A stretch of 64,000 nt of DNA from assembly GCF_012726175.1 (NCBI RefSeq), contig NZ_JAASAD010000001.1, positions 434,001 through 498,000 of the forward strand, read 5' to 3'. Positions 8,261-17,361 of the stretch are shown here, in pieces. The notes below the pieces were generated by a model that saw only the letters and a list, made by a program, of their open reading frames with translations, did not search any database and was not told the DNA's origin. The DNA is from Micromonospora sp. HNM0581. Its GTDB lineage: Bacteria > Actinomycetota > Actinomycetes > Mycobacteriales > Micromonosporaceae. The position numbers and the translations under genes were made by a program. The stretch's first letter is position 1; each line of letters opens with the position of its first letter.

Positions 8261-10024
8261 TCAGCCGACCCGACGGGACTCGCGGCGGCGCCACCTCGCC
8301 GCCGCACGTTCGGTGATGGCCTGCACCTCGGCCGCTGCCGCCACCGCGATCGGCGCGGCGTTGGGCTCCCGATACCAGGGGCGTAGCCGGATCAGGGCCG
8401 GCCGGACTCCGGTTGCCAGCAACAGCGCGGTTCCCTTCGGCAGAGCCCGGATCTTGTCCGCCGGCAGCACCTGCTCCTGCCGGTACGACACCGATCGCGA
8501 CGATCCCTCCCGGGAACGGGAGTAGCTCGGGGTCCGGACATCGTGCTGGCCGACCAACTTGGCGACCTTGTCGACAAAGTCGGCATCGTCCAGTCCGGCA
8601 CCGAGCAGTTTGATGGTGGCCGCGCTCCAGAGCGCATCCATTCCCACCTCGCCCCAGACCCGGACGCCCTGCCGATAGCTCTGCAACAGCGTCACCACGC
8701 TGATACCCCGTGAGCCGAGGTGGCTGTAGAGGTCAGGCAGGTCGGAGATGCGGCAGACGTTCGCCGCCTCGTCGAGGATCGCTGTCAGCGGTGGATCCAG
8801 CCGCCCGCCCATGCGTTCGGCAGCGACCACCCCGGCGCGGACAACGGCGTCCGCCAGCCCGGCGATCACGCCGGCAGCGGAACCGCCACCGTCCTTGGAC
8901 AGGAGGTACAGAGTGTCCCTACCGAGGACGTGTTCCGCCGGGATGAACTGCGGCAGCTGCGGGTCAGGGCTCACCCAGGCCACGATCTGCGGATCGAGTA
9001 GGCAGGCGACGCACTGCCGGGCGGTCTCGTAGATGCCGTCACGGGTCTCCACGGCACCGCGTACGGTGCCCTGCAACTGGTCCGCCATGGCGGTCATTTC
9101 CAGGTCGCGGAGCAGGTCGATCGGCGTACGGTCGGCGGGGTCGGCGAGCCAGGCCAGCATCTCGTTGACGGATGCGCCACTGCGGGAGGCGGCGAGGAAG
9201 AGCGCCATGAGCGTATTCTGGGCCGCCGCGATCCAGAAGTCCTTCTTCGACGAATCGTCATTGACCGAGCCGACGAAGTGTCCGGCCAGCCGCCGGGCCC
9301 CCTCGACGGTGTCGCAGCCGCTGAGCATGTCCCACCACATCTCGCGCTCGGTGTACGCGATGCCCTGCGGGTCGAAGGTCCAGACCCGGCCGACCTTCGA
9401 CCGCTCCTGCCGGGTCACGGTGAACACGTCGGACTTGTTCGACGTCAACAGGACCGCTCCGGGAGCCCGTAGCACGCGTGGCACGGCGATGCAGGTGGAC
9501 TTGCCGGAGCGCGGCGCCATCAGGTCCAGCTCAATGTCCTCGTAGGAGGAGCGCAGCTCCGGTCCGGCCGGCACGAGGTCACCGAGCAAATTGCCGGTGT
9601 CGTCCGGGCGTAACCGGGAAACACCCTTCAGCCCTGGACGCAACTGACGGGCGCGGGCCTCGATCCCCTTGCCCGTCAGGTCGCTGAGTTCAGCGGCCCG
9701 AGCAAGGCCACGGGGTTGCCGGAGGCGGCGGAGGAACCTTCTGATCAGGATGGCCGTCGGTGCGGACCCGAGCAGGACGAGCGTCACCGCGCCGCCGTAG
9801 GCCAGGTGGGATGGCAGCCCCGGCCAAACCTCCTCGGTAGCACCGCCGAGCAGGCTGAGATAGACGTCCACCGTGAAAGGCGGCACCTGCCAACCGTGCC
9901 CGGTGAGCATCGCGGCGAGGATGCCGCCGAGCCACAACGGTACGAAAATCACCAGGTTGAGCAGTGCGACTCCGGGAATGAGCCACGGCAGGTAGTCGCC
10001 GCCGGCCCCACCCGGGCGGCTCAC
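8261..10024 (-). CDS. VirD4/TraG-type coupling ATPase
   Basis: Type IV coupling protein of 587 residues. Two N-terminal membrane segments lie near residues 15-40 and 75-95. Walker A is MAPRSGKST (Lys about 175), Walker B is LTAILDEAANV, and the LLQSYRQG stretch is also typical of the family. In known systems this hexameric ATPase brings substrates to the channel. I prefer GTG 10024: it overlaps the upstream stop as GTGA and has GAGG five bases before it; GTG 10030 is the alternative. It lies directly behind the VirB4-like ATPase gene. No relaxase gene is present in the window. Confidence 0.9.
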   Translation of the reverse strand: MSRPGGAGGDYLPWLIPGVALLNLVIFVPLWLGGILAAMLTGHGWQVPPFTVDVYLSLLGGATEEVWPGLPSHLAYGGAVTLVLLGSAPTAILIRRFLRRLRQPRGLARAAELSDLTGKGIEARARQLRPGLKGVSRLRPDDTGNLLGDLVPAGPELRSSYEDIELDLMAPRSGKSTCIAVPRVLRAPGAVLLTSNKSDVFTVTRQERSKVGRVWTFDPQGIAYTEREMWWDMLSGCDTVEGARRLAGHFVGSVNDDSSKKDFWIAAAQNTLMALFLAASRSGASVNEMLAWLADPADRTPIDLLRDLEMTAMADQLQGTVRGAVETRDGIYETARQCVACLLDPQIVAWVSPDPQLPQFIPAEHVLGRDTLYLLSKDGGGSAAGVIAGLADAVVRAGVVAAERMGGRLDPPLTAILDEAANVCRISDLPDLYSHLGSRGISVVTLLQSYRQGVRVWGEVGMDALWSAATIKLLGAGLDDADFVDKVAKLVGQHDVRTPSYSRSREGSSRSVSYRQEQVLPADKIRALPKGTALLLATGVRPALIRLRPWYREPNAAPIAVAAAAEVQAITERAAARWRRRESRRVG

Positions 10025-11829
10025 CGACACCTCAGATCGTCAAAACGCTGGTCGCTCTGACCGGTCGTACCAGCTCCGGGGTGAGGCAGGTCGCCGCCAG
10101 TCACCGCGCGCACCACGGCGGCCCGCTCGGCCAGCAACCGTTCCGCCTCACCGTCGGCGATCCAGCGGGTGTTCGTGTCATGCAGGTGGCGCTCGGCATC
10201 GGTGATCGCGACCCGGATCGGGATCCCCGGACGCCCACCGACCTTGATGAGGAAACGGCCCCGGCCGGGTGGTTCCTCGTTCGCGCCGTCCTGGGCCCAG
10301 CCCGGTGGCGACGACCAGGACGCCACCAGCTCGATCTCCCGCCGGGAGAGCCCCACCACCCGGCCCAGATCCTCCATCTCGGCCTTGGGCAACCCGGCGC
10401 AGGCCACCATGCCGGCGCGCTCCACGAAACCCCGGGCCTTAGCCTTGTCGGCCTCCGACCCCAATGCCTCGGCGTCCTTCAACGTGTGCGTGATCTTGGC
10501 GTCGGCGAGACCGAGCGACCGGTTGAGCCGGGTAAGTGCGTCGATCCGGTCGACGATGCCGGAGGCCGCGCGGAGCGGTCGCCACAGCTCGTCGAGAACT
10601 GTGAAGAACCAGCGTCGGGGGGCGAGTCCAACGTCAGCCAAAGCGTGCGACGCAGCGACCGTGCCCAGTCCGTCCGACCAGGCCGCGAGCATCGCCGCCG
10701 CGGTCAACTGCCCGTCGGCCTCACCGATGCGGGAGATGTCGATGCAGACCGCGACAGCATCCGGGTCGATCCTGGTCGAGGTCTCCGAGGCGAAGGTGTC
10801 ACCGAGCGGGCCGTCGAGGATGCCGAGCAGCGACCGGTGCAGCGGATCGACAGCGTCCCGGTAGCGCGACTCCTGGCCGCGGTCCAGGGTGACCTGCCGG
10901 ACTCGGGGCGGGCCCTCCTCCAGGACGCTGAGCAGCTGCGGCAACCGGAAGGTCCGCCCCGGCGGGGTACGCTCGCGCAGGTGCCGCAGGCAGGCGGAGA
11001 GCACGGACTGCTCGTGGTCGCTGATCGGCACACCCCGGACGATGGTGAGCAGCGCCGCGACCATGTTCAGGACCCGCCCGTGTGTCTCGGCGGCCAACGC
11101 CTGCCCCGCCTGGCCCCCGATCTTCGCGGCGGCCACACCCATCGCGCCCGGGTCCAGGATGTTCAGTCCGCCGACGCCACGGGCGATGGAGATGACCTGT
11201 CCCCCGAGCGCCCGCACGGTGTCGGCGTAGTCGGGTTTGAGGTCACCGAGCACCAGCGGCACCACCCCCTGTGCGCTCAGCCCGATGAGCATCCGGTTGA
11301 TCAGCGTCGACTTGCCCAGACCGGGCATGCCGAGCATGAAAAGTGACGGGTTGGAGATGTACCGGGCCCGGGTGAACCAGTTGAGCGGGTCGCCGCAGAC
11401 CGTGGCTCCGGTGTTGATGTGCTGGCCGAGTGGGACTCCGGTCATCGGGGCACCGGAACCGGAGGCGAAGGGCCACAGGCCGCAGGCCTGAACGGTGGTG
11501 GCCCGCCACATGGTGGGCGGGTCAACTGCCGCCACCCGGCCGCCACCCAACGCGTACGAGCCACGGTGCGGCACGGTGTCGTCCCGGTTGGCCCGGGCCA
11601 ACCGCTGGAGATAACGCTGTTCGGCCAGTTCCTCCTGGGCCTGCCGCCGACGTGCCCGGCGCAATGCCCGGCGCGTCTGCCTACCCGTCTCGTCGAGTTC
11701 CCGAACCTGCGTATCGACGTCCGGCACGACCAGCCCGGACAGGGCGGTCGTGGGTCCGGAGGCGTGCCGCGGCCAGCCCGCCCCGATGTCCAGCACGCGG
11801 GGGCCGACCTCGGCCGGCGTGGGCGTCAC
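10021..11829 (-). CDS. VirB4/TraC-like secretion ATPase (ATPase domain)
   Basis: P-loop ATPase of 602 residues; energises assembly and transport in type IV-like systems. The N-terminal 150 residues contain a basic coiled-coil-like stretch (RRALRRARRRQAQEELAEQR). Walker A is GMPGLGKST (Lys about 173). VVPLVLGDLKPDYADTVRALGG and a later FFTVLDELWRPL (Walker B region) follow. The start GTG 11829 overlaps the SCO6880-like gene's stop (GTGA) and has GGAGG five bases upstream. The N-terminal domain usual in VirB4 appears to be carried instead by the preceding SCO6880-like protein. Confidence 0.87.
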   Translation of the reverse strand: MTPTPAEVGPRVLDIGAGWPRHASGPTTALSGLVVPDVDTQVRELDETGRQTRRALRRARRRQAQEELAEQRYLQRLARANRDDTVPHRGSYALGGGRVAAVDPPTMWRATTVQACGLWPFASGSGAPMTGVPLGQHINTGATVCGDPLNWFTRARYISNPSLFMLGMPGLGKSTLINRMLIGLSAQGVVPLVLGDLKPDYADTVRALGGQVISIARGVGGLNILDPGAMGVAAAKIGGQAGQALAAETHGRVLNMVAALLTIVRGVPISDHEQSVLSACLRHLRERTPPGRTFRLPQLLSVLEEGPPRVRQVTLDRGQESRYRDAVDPLHRSLLGILDGPLGDTFASETSTRIDPDAVAVCIDISRIGEADGQLTAAAMLAAWSDGLGTVAASHALADVGLAPRRWFFTVLDELWRPLRAASGIVDRIDALTRLNRSLGLADAKITHTLKDAEALGSEADKAKARGFVERAGMVACAGLPKAEMEDLGRVVGLSRREIELVASWSSPPGWAQDGANEEPPGRGRFLIKVGGRPGIPIRVAITDAERHLHDTNTRWIADGEAERLLAERAAVVRAVTGGDLPHPGAGTTGQSDQRFDDLRCR

Positions 11830-13325
11830 AGCGCCTCCTTCAACTCGTGCGGCACCATCGTCTGTTCCCACGGCAGAATGCCCACCGGCAGCGTGCAGGA
11901 GAACGCGGCAGCCTGCATCCGATCCGCCGGGCGCATCGCGATCCGGGTGGCACCGAGCAGGTTTCGCATCGTCACCTCCGCGTCCCGTACGTCGGCGGCG
12001 GAGTCGACGGTCAGCGTCACAAGCATCGAAAACTCGACCAGACCCGCCCCGCTGGCCTCCTCGGCAGCGGTCTGCTCGGCGGCCTCGATCTCGGAGATCG
12101 CGCGGGCCCGTACCAGGCCCCGGGTCGAGTTCGCCATGAACTGGGCGGACCGGCGATCCGATTCGACGATTCTGGCGGAGGTAGCGGGGTCGATCGGGCG
12201 GTAGACCAGAGTCACCCGCTTACGCCGGATGCCGGGTACGGGATCCAGCAGGCTGCGCAACACACCGGAACGCACGGTGCCGCGCGGTGCGAGCGTCAGC
12301 AGCCAACTGCGGGACACCCCGGAGTCGTGCTGGTAGTAGGTGACCGTTTCGACCGCGGCGGCCGGGCCGGCGTCGGCCCACTCCAGCCCCGTCCCGCCGT
12401 GCTGGGCTCGTACGTCGAGCACCTCGGCGGCGACAGCCGGGTCGTACGCCACCCGGACAACCTCGGCGATCCGCTCCGCCGACAGCGGCTCCGCCGACCC
12501 GCCGCCGGCCGCCACCAGACCGCTCAGCACACCCGGTAGCCGCAACGCCAGATCGGCGAGCATGGTGTCGTGGTCACGCCGCGCACCGCCCGGTGCCGAG
12601 TAGGTCAGGGTCAGGAAGGTGTTCATCTCCGACGAGGCGTCCGGGTACGTCTGCACCACCTCCTCCATGACGGCACGCGCGGCAGGCGGGGCGTTCGGGG
12701 AGATGCGTCCCAGCACCTCGGTAGCGAGCCGGGTACCCGGGTCCGGCGCGGTTTCGACCACCACCGACGCACCACGCAGCCCCGGCTCGTGCGACAGCCG
12801 GGAAAGCCAGTCACCCCAGAGGGCCACCCAGGTGTCCACCTGGTCCGGATCGACGAGTGATCCGCCGTCGGGTTCGCAGGCGAGCACGAGGGTGTACTGG
12901 TTGCGGTGGCGGTGGTGGAGGACGCCGAAGGGGCGATCGTAGGGGTCCCTTCCCTCCAACATGGTGACCCGGCTGAGCAGCCCCGGCGGACGGAACCGAC
13001 CGCCGGGGCGCGTCGACAGCGGCCCGGCGACATACAGGTGCTGCCCTTTGGACTTGCGTCGCATCCAGCCGATCCGTACGGCAGCCATGTCGTAGACGTT
13101 GCGGCCGTCCGCGGTGCGTATGGCCAGTGGCGTCAGCAGCACCGCGAACGGCAGCCCCATCACCAGGGCCACGTTGAGCGAGATCATGGAGCCGATCAGG
13201 ACCAGCACGAGCGCGCCGAACAGGCCGATGGTCCCGACCAGACCGAACGATCCCAGGCCGGCCTTCCGCGGACGACGCCAGTTGCCGTACGTCGGTGTCT
13301 TCAGGGGTTCCGCTGTCGTACTCAC
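11826..13325 (-). CDS. SCO6880-family type IV secretion-like membrane protein
   Basis: Protein of 499 residues matching the SCO6880-type family of actinobacterial secretion loci. Two membrane helices near residues 25-70 (GTIGLFGALVLVLIGSMISL and a second) resemble PrgI/VirB3. The soluble remainder resembles the N-terminal domain of VirB4 (QYTLVLACEPDGG, WLLTLAPRG). There is no Walker motif. GTG 13325 has GGAGAA 12 bases upstream. The gene overlaps the ATPase gene by four bases, consistent with one complex. Family assignment rests on recall of SCO6880 features; the VirB3-VirB4N reading is inference. Confidence 0.82.
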   Translation of the reverse strand: MSTTAEPLKTPTYGNWRRPRKAGLGSFGLVGTIGLFGALVLVLIGSMISLNVALVMGLPFAVLLTPLAIRTADGRNVYDMAAVRIGWMRRKSKGQHLYVAGPLSTRPGGRFRPPGLLSRVTMLEGRDPYDRPFGVLHHRHRNQYTLVLACEPDGGSLVDPDQVDTWVALWGDWLSRLSHEPGLRGASVVVETAPDPGTRLATEVLGRISPNAPPAARAVMEEVVQTYPDASSEMNTFLTLTYSAPGGARRDHDTMLADLALRLPGVLSGLVAAGGGSAEPLSAERIAEVVRVAYDPAVAAEVLDVRAQHGGTGLEWADAGPAAAVETVTYYQHDSGVSRSWLLTLAPRGTVRSGVLRSLLDPVPGIRRKRVTLVYRPIDPATSARIVESDRRSAQFMANSTRGLVRARAISEIEAAEQTAAEEASGAGLVEFSMLVTLTVDSAADVRDAEVTMRNLLGATRIAMRPADRMQAAAFSCTLPVGILPWEQTMVPHELKEAL

Positions 13326-13352
13326 GATGCTCGTTTCTCCTGTTCGGGCGGA

Positions 13353-14621
13353 TCAGTGACGTTCGTCTGGGAGCGCCCCGCCGGCGATGTTGCCGGCGTG
13401 TCGGTGGGTGCTCACCGCGGTGCGCGCACCGTGCTGCACCGCCGAGGCCGCGACGCCGGCCGCGCCCCTGGCGAACTGCGCGGCTCTCCGTCCGGCATCG
13501 GTATCGGATCCGCCTTCCGACGCTGCGCCGGAGGGGCCGGCGGAATCGCCGGAACCGTTGGCAGGCGCACCGCCCGAGCCACCTGACGGTTTGCCGCCGG
13601 AACCACCACCGGCGCCACCTGCGCTGGCTCCTGCGGGGGCGCCACTGGCCGGTGCGCCGCCTCCGCTCGGCCCCCCGGATCGGCCGACGGACACGCCCGG
13701 GCCACCCCCGCCGGCGATCCGCTTGGCACCGGTAGCCAGCGCACCGGCCGCAGCGCCACCGGCGGCGGCGCCCGCTCCGACACCATCCCTGGAGCCGAAG
13801 CTCGCCATCGCCGGCACGACCAGCCGCATCAGCGCGGGCAGCGCCACCGCAGCCATCAGCAGGATCGCCGCTCCGGCGAGCTTGTAGTGCTGCGCGTTGT
13901 CTTCGCCGTCCACGTTGTCGGTGGCACCGATCATGGCCGCGCCTGAGTACATGATCAATCCGACCACGGGTTTGAACGCCAACCAGGCGACCATCCAGGC
14001 GATGTGCTTGCGCCACCACCCGCCGCCCCACTCCGACATCGAGGCTGCCGCGGCCAGCGGCAACGTGCCGGTGAGCAGCACCATCACGCCGAGGCGCATG
14101 TACATCAGGATGACGTGGATGCAGCCGGCGATCAGTAGGAGCAGACCAATGATGATCAGGAGGAAGGCGGTGAGGCCGTCCGTACCGCAGTTGGCGATCA
14201 GTTTGAGCTGCGCCTTGATGCCCTCCTCGTAGAGGTGGTCGGAGTAGGCATCCGCCTCGCTGGCCAGCCAGTTGGCCACCCACCATGCGACGCTCACCGT
14301 AATGATCATGCGGACCAGACCCATGAGCGCGGTGATCAGGGGTTGTCCCCTGCGTTCGAGCGCCATCCGGAAGGACGCCGCCAGCAGCGACGCCACGGCG
14401 ATCGTGACGACCAGCCAGTCGGTCTGCAGGTGGATGCTGTCGTTGAGCGTCTGGTCTCCGAGGGTGGGAATGTCTCCGAGGTTGGCGAAGAGTTCGACCG
14501 CGGCACCCAGGATGGCGCTGGCGATGTCGCTCAGGATGCCGTCGATACCTCCCTCGAAGAAGCCGACGACCTGCCCGATCGTGCCGATGTAGACGGCGTC
14601 ACCGGTAGCACACTCCGACAT
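13353..14621 (-). CDS. VirB6/TrbL-like polytopic membrane protein
   Basis: Protein of 422 residues from ATG 14621, which lies one base after the upstream stop. Five to six membrane helices occupy roughly residues 15-275, for example LTAFLLIIIGLLLLIAGCIH and VGLIMYSGAAMIGA. A long Gly/Ala/Ser/Pro-rich tail follows (GGAPASGAPAGASAGGAGGG), ending in a charged segment. The layout is that of VirB6/TrbL inner-membrane channel components. The low-complexity tail is probably cytoplasmic or extracytoplasmic and disordered. Sequence similarity alone would be weak; the call leans on position in the operon. Confidence 0.78.
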   Translation of the reverse strand: MSECATGDAVYIGTIGQVVGFFEGGIDGILSDIASAILGAAVELFANLGDIPTLGDQTLNDSIHLQTDWLVVTIAVASLLAASFRMALERRGQPLITALMGLVRMIITVSVAWWVANWLASEADAYSDHLYEEGIKAQLKLIANCGTDGLTAFLLIIIGLLLLIAGCIHVILMYMRLGVMVLLTGTLPLAAAASMSEWGGGWWRKHIAWMVAWLAFKPVVGLIMYSGAAMIGATDNVDGEDNAQHYKLAGAAILLMAAVALPALMRLVVPAMASFGSRDGVGAGAAAGGAAAGALATGAKRIAGGGGPGVSVGRSGGPSGGGAPASGAPAGASAGGAGGGSGGKPSGGSGGAPANGSGDSAGPSGAASEGGSDTDAGRRAAQFARGAAGVAASAVQHGARTAVSTHRHAGNIAGGALPDERH

Positions 14622-14622
14622 G

Positions 14623-15366
14623 TCACACCCCGTCCCACAACACGAACCCGGCGAGGGAGACAACGGGGCTGACCCGGGCGTAGAGGCCGCCGGATCTCAG
14701 CGGTCGTAGTTGCCAGTCCACCCCGTTCCAGTCGACGACGTAGTCGAGGGAGACATGGACCAGGTTCGCCTGCCGGACCAGCACCCTGACTGTCGCGGTG
14801 CTCGGCGAATACCTGACCACGAGGAATCCGGCCAACTCGTTGGCGGTCTGCACCGGCCCGACGTCCGGCATAGACGCGCGCATCGCGTCGAAGTAGTCCC
14901 GCCCCAGCCCGGGTACGAGTTGCTGCTGGCTGACCGTACGCCAGTGGGGACCGCTCATCTGGCGGGAAATCGTGTGTGCCGCCATGACGGCCCCCATCGG
15001 GGTGTGCGCGAAACACCACAACAGCGGACCTGTGGTCTTCACCGGGCCCGCCGAGGCCGACAGCGGGGTCTGCGCCCCGTTCAGGGCCCGCCAGGTGATG
15101 TCCCGGGGTGACTCGGTAGGCAACCGCTGCCCGGAGTCATCGGTCCGGCACCCCTGCGGCCGGTCCCCGTGGGGAGTCAGAGGCCCGATCGCCGGTCCGG
15201 CGGGGGCGGCGGCACCGGGGGCGGCGGCCGGGCTCCCGACGAGCGCCGCGACCGCGCCGGTGCACAACGCGACGGCCAGGAAGGTCGCCGCCAGCTGCCA
15301 CCTGCGATGCTGCCAGAACGGCCGCTCCTCGCCTGTCTCGTCGACGGGCGCGAACATCGATCTCAT
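14623..15366 (-). CDS. Type IV secretion-like bitopic membrane protein (VirB8-like position)
   Basis: Protein of about 247 residues. A single N-terminal membrane helix lies at about 26-46 (LAATFLAVALCTGAVAALVG). A short Ala/Pro linker and a soluble extracytoplasmic domain follow, ending in LVHVSLDYVVDWNGVDWQL. That end has the look of an NTF2-like fold, as in VirB8/TcpC proteins. Two cysteines (GCRTDD, LWCFAH) may form a disulphide. ATG 15366 was chosen with GCAGG just upstream; GTG 15369 is equally possible. It has no enzymatic motif. The assignment is by architecture and operon position. Confidence 0.65.
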   Translation of the reverse strand: MRSMFAPVDETGEERPFWQHRRWQLAATFLAVALCTGAVAALVGSPAAAPGAAAPAGPAIGPLTPHGDRPQGCRTDDSGQRLPTESPRDITWRALNGAQTPLSASAGPVKTTGPLLWCFAHTPMGAVMAAHTISRQMSGPHWRTVSQQQLVPGLGRDYFDAMRASMPDVGPVQTANELAGFLVVRYSPSTATVRVLVRQANLVHVSLDYVVDWNGVDWQLRPLRSGGLYARVSPVVSLAGFVLWDGV

Positions 15367-15430
15367 CACACCTGCCCTGTAGGGAACACTCGGACCGGCG
15401 GTCGGCGAGCGGGTCGGTCACCGCCTCCCG

Positions 15431-15757
15431 TCAGGGGAAGATCCAGGTGACGATCGGACCTGCCATCGCGACCAGGATGCAGCCGCCCAGCACCATGCCG
15501 AGGCGGCTGACATGCTCGGAGCTCTCGCCCCGCTTGTGGGAGATGGTCATGACCGAACCGGTGAGCAGAATTCCGACGACACCGGCCGCCGTTCCGGTCC
15601 ACGACACCAGCCCCAGCACCTGGGACACTCGTTCGGCGAGACCTTCCGGCAGACCACCGCCGGTGTCCGGCTGCGGCACCGCGACCGCGAGGTTGTCCGG
15701 TGCCTGGGGCATCGCCGCAATCCGCGCTACCGCGCGGTAGTAGATGTCGCCGAACAT
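15431..15757 (-). CDS. VirB2/TrbC-like small membrane protein
   Basis: Protein of 108 residues with two C-terminal membrane helices (around 50-70 and 83-106) joined by a short basic loop (SHKRGESSEH). This hairpin is the fold of VirB2/TrbC pilin-type subunits. ATG 15757 has GGAGGAGAG ten bases upstream. The last helices (LGGCILVAMAGPIVTWIFP) resemble those ending the next upstream gene's product (LAACLLASTAGPLIAWLDL), so the two are probably paralogous modules. Unlike true pilins it shows no clear cleavable signal. Confidence 0.7.
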   Translation of the reverse strand: MFGDIYYRAVARIAAMPQAPDNLAVAVPQPDTGGGLPEGLAERVSQVLGLVSWTGTAAGVVGILLTGSVMTISHKRGESSEHVSRLGMVLGGCILVAMAGPIVTWIFP

Positions 15758-15810
15758 GGTGTTCTCTCCTCCAAGATCAGATGTTTCCTCGATTTGGCAC
15801 ATCTGGGGTG

Positions 15811-16533
15811 TCAACCGGTGAGGTCGAGCCATGCGATGAGGGGGCCCGCAGTGCTCGCGAGCAGACACGCCGCGAGGACGAAGGCGAGGTGTTTCATGTA
15901 CTCGGTCCGCTCTTCGAGGGCACCTCGACGCAATTGGGACGCCAGCGTCGCACCACTGATGAGCAGTCCGGCCACGGCTGCGGCGGTCACCAGCCAGGCC
16001 ATAAGATCCAGCAGTTTCATCACTGCCTGATCGCCGTTCGTGTTGATCGTGTAAGGCTCGACGACCGGCGGCGAGAACTGGAGACTGTTGATCGGGGTGT
16101 CGCACTCGAACTTGCCGGCGTGCACCGTGCCCGAGAGAACGCAGCTGGTCGCCCCGGTGATGTCGATATCGTCCTTGGTTACCGACTCCCCGGCGAGACC
16201 GGTGTGCATCTCGATGTCGATCTTCACGACGTCGCCCTCGCTATGGGGGGCGGACAATCTGAAGCTTGACACCATTAAATAGTTTTGTCTTCCGGTGCAG
16301 ATCCGGTCACTACCATTTCCGCGCGGCCTCGCCATGGTCGTGGTGGTCTTGAGGCACATGGTGTAGTCGTACACGGAACTGTTTCCGTCGATCTCAACGG
16401 TGTAAGTACCCTCGGCCGCCGTCGCACTAGAAGGTAGGACCACGCTCAGCCCCGTGAACGAGACGACGACAGCGGTGGCGCAGCGGACCGCCCGGGCCAC
16501 GACGCCCGCGGCACGGTCGGCAACCCCGTTCAC
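15811..16533 (-). CDS. Exported protein with VirB2-like C-terminal helix pair
   Basis: Protein of 240 residues. An N-terminal signal or anchor (RCATAVVVSFTGLSVVLPSS, then ATA-AEG) precedes a unique extracytoplasmic domain of about 120 residues with four cysteines (YTMCLK, RICTG, SCVLSG, FECDTP). Two membrane helices follow, closely like those of the 108-residue neighbour. GTG 16533 overlaps the upstream stop as GTGA with GGAGG five bases before. The cysteine pattern suggests two disulphides in an exposed domain, so a pilin-like or adhesive surface subunit is plausible. Part of the gene is unusually AT-rich (near 16275-16290). Confidence 0.65.
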   Translation of the reverse strand: MNGVADRAAGVVARAVRCATAVVVSFTGLSVVLPSSATAAEGTYTVEIDGNSSVYDYTMCLKTTTTMARPRGNGSDRICTGRQNYLMVSSFRLSAPHSEGDVVKIDIEMHTGLAGESVTKDDIDITGATSCVLSGTVHAGKFECDTPINSLQFSPPVVEPYTINTNGDQAVMKLLDLMAWLVTAAAVAGLLISGATLASQLRRGALEERTEYMKHLAFVLAACLLASTAGPLIAWLDLTG

Positions 16534-17084
16534 GGCTGCCTCCGCGACCTGACGTGCCGGTCGACCACCGCGGACAACCGGGACAGTTGCCGTGGCAGCT
16601 GCTTCGGCTCCGCGCCTACCCGGAGCTGCGGGATCCACGGCAGCCGGTACACCGGGGAGATGGACCGGAGCAGCCGGATCCGGGCGAGTAGCGGCGGGGG
16701 GAGCCAGCCCGGCAGGTCGGCGATCAACACCACGCCGACAAGCCGCAGGTCCGCCGGATGCCGTCCCTCCCGCATCGCGTTCAGCACGCGGGACACCGCC
16801 CGCAGCCCGTCCAGGTTCGTCCGTCCGGTCACCATGACCTGAGCGGGTTCGGCGAGAGCCGGATCCGGCCATCGGCAACCGATGTCGGTGCCACCGAGCA
16901 GCCGAGTGAGCGTGCTCGCCCCGGCTCCACCGTGCGCACCGATCCAGCCGATGCCGTCGGCGGAGAGGCTGTCACGTCGCCATGCCGACCCACCGGCGTA
17001 CGCCGGCACACCGGGCAGCTCACCAAGCTGCGTCGTGCCGGCCGCCGAGCCCGGCCGTGGTGGTGCCACGGAGCCCCTGCTCAT
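16530..17084 (-). CDS. DUF6668-like protein with P-loop-like motif, first gene of the type IV-like operon
   Basis: Protein of 184 residues. WIGAHGGAGASTLTRLLGG near residue 47 resembles the deviant Walker A of ParA/MinD-type ATPases, followed by AQVMVTGRTNLDGLRAVSR and VGVVLIADLPGWLPPPLL. No full set of ParA motifs is visible, so a shortened or inactive version is likely. I associate it with the DUF6668 family often found next to such secretion loci, from memory. It opens the operon; the ECF-type promoter at 17152-17180 lies about 60 bases upstream. Its stop overlaps the next start (GTGA). Confidence 0.65.
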   Translation of the reverse strand: MSRGSVAPPRPGSAAGTTQLGELPGVPAYAGGSAWRRDSLSADGIGWIGAHGGAGASTLTRLLGGTDIGCRWPDPALAEPAQVMVTGRTNLDGLRAVSRVLNAMREGRHPADLRLVGVVLIADLPGWLPPPLLARIRLLRSISPVYRLPWIPQLRVGAEPKQLPRQLSRLSAVVDRHVRSRRQP

Positions 17085-17151
17085 CTGCCTCGCCTCCCTC
17101 CTGCTCGCCCACCCGCGGTAGCCAGCCGAACCTCCCGGCAGCGGGTGACGG

Positions 17152-17180
17152 CTCTACGGCGCAGCCCACCGCTCGGTTCA
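17152..17180 (-). promoter_or_regulatory. ECF-type promoter of the type IV-like operon
   Basis: Read on the minus strand, TGAACC (17180-17175), 17 bases, then (C)GTAGAG (17157-17152). It would drive the nine-gene operon starting at 17084. Confidence 0.6.
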
Positions 17181-17361
17181 CGACCAGTTCGGACTTTTTT
17201 TCGCAGCCCGCTGGCGTCGACCGACGGGACGCGAGCAGCGGGCCGGACGGAGACTGCCGCGACAGCACCGGTGAGATCCGACGGGTACGGCAGCCGCGTC
17301 CCGGGGAAGTGGCCACCAGCTCGTCGGCCGGATTCGGTGCGGTCAGTGAGAGTGCGGCCGG

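Noticed and set aside
12811..14286. Open frame of 491 codons overlapping the SCO6880-like and VirB6-like genes
   Set aside because: Same strand but out of frame with two genes that have domains, start sites and coupled stops; Arg/Gly-rich shadow.
7426..17084. Integrative conjugative element or prophage
   Set aside because: No relaxase, integrase, excisionase, att repeats, tRNA junction or phage structural genes were found in the window.
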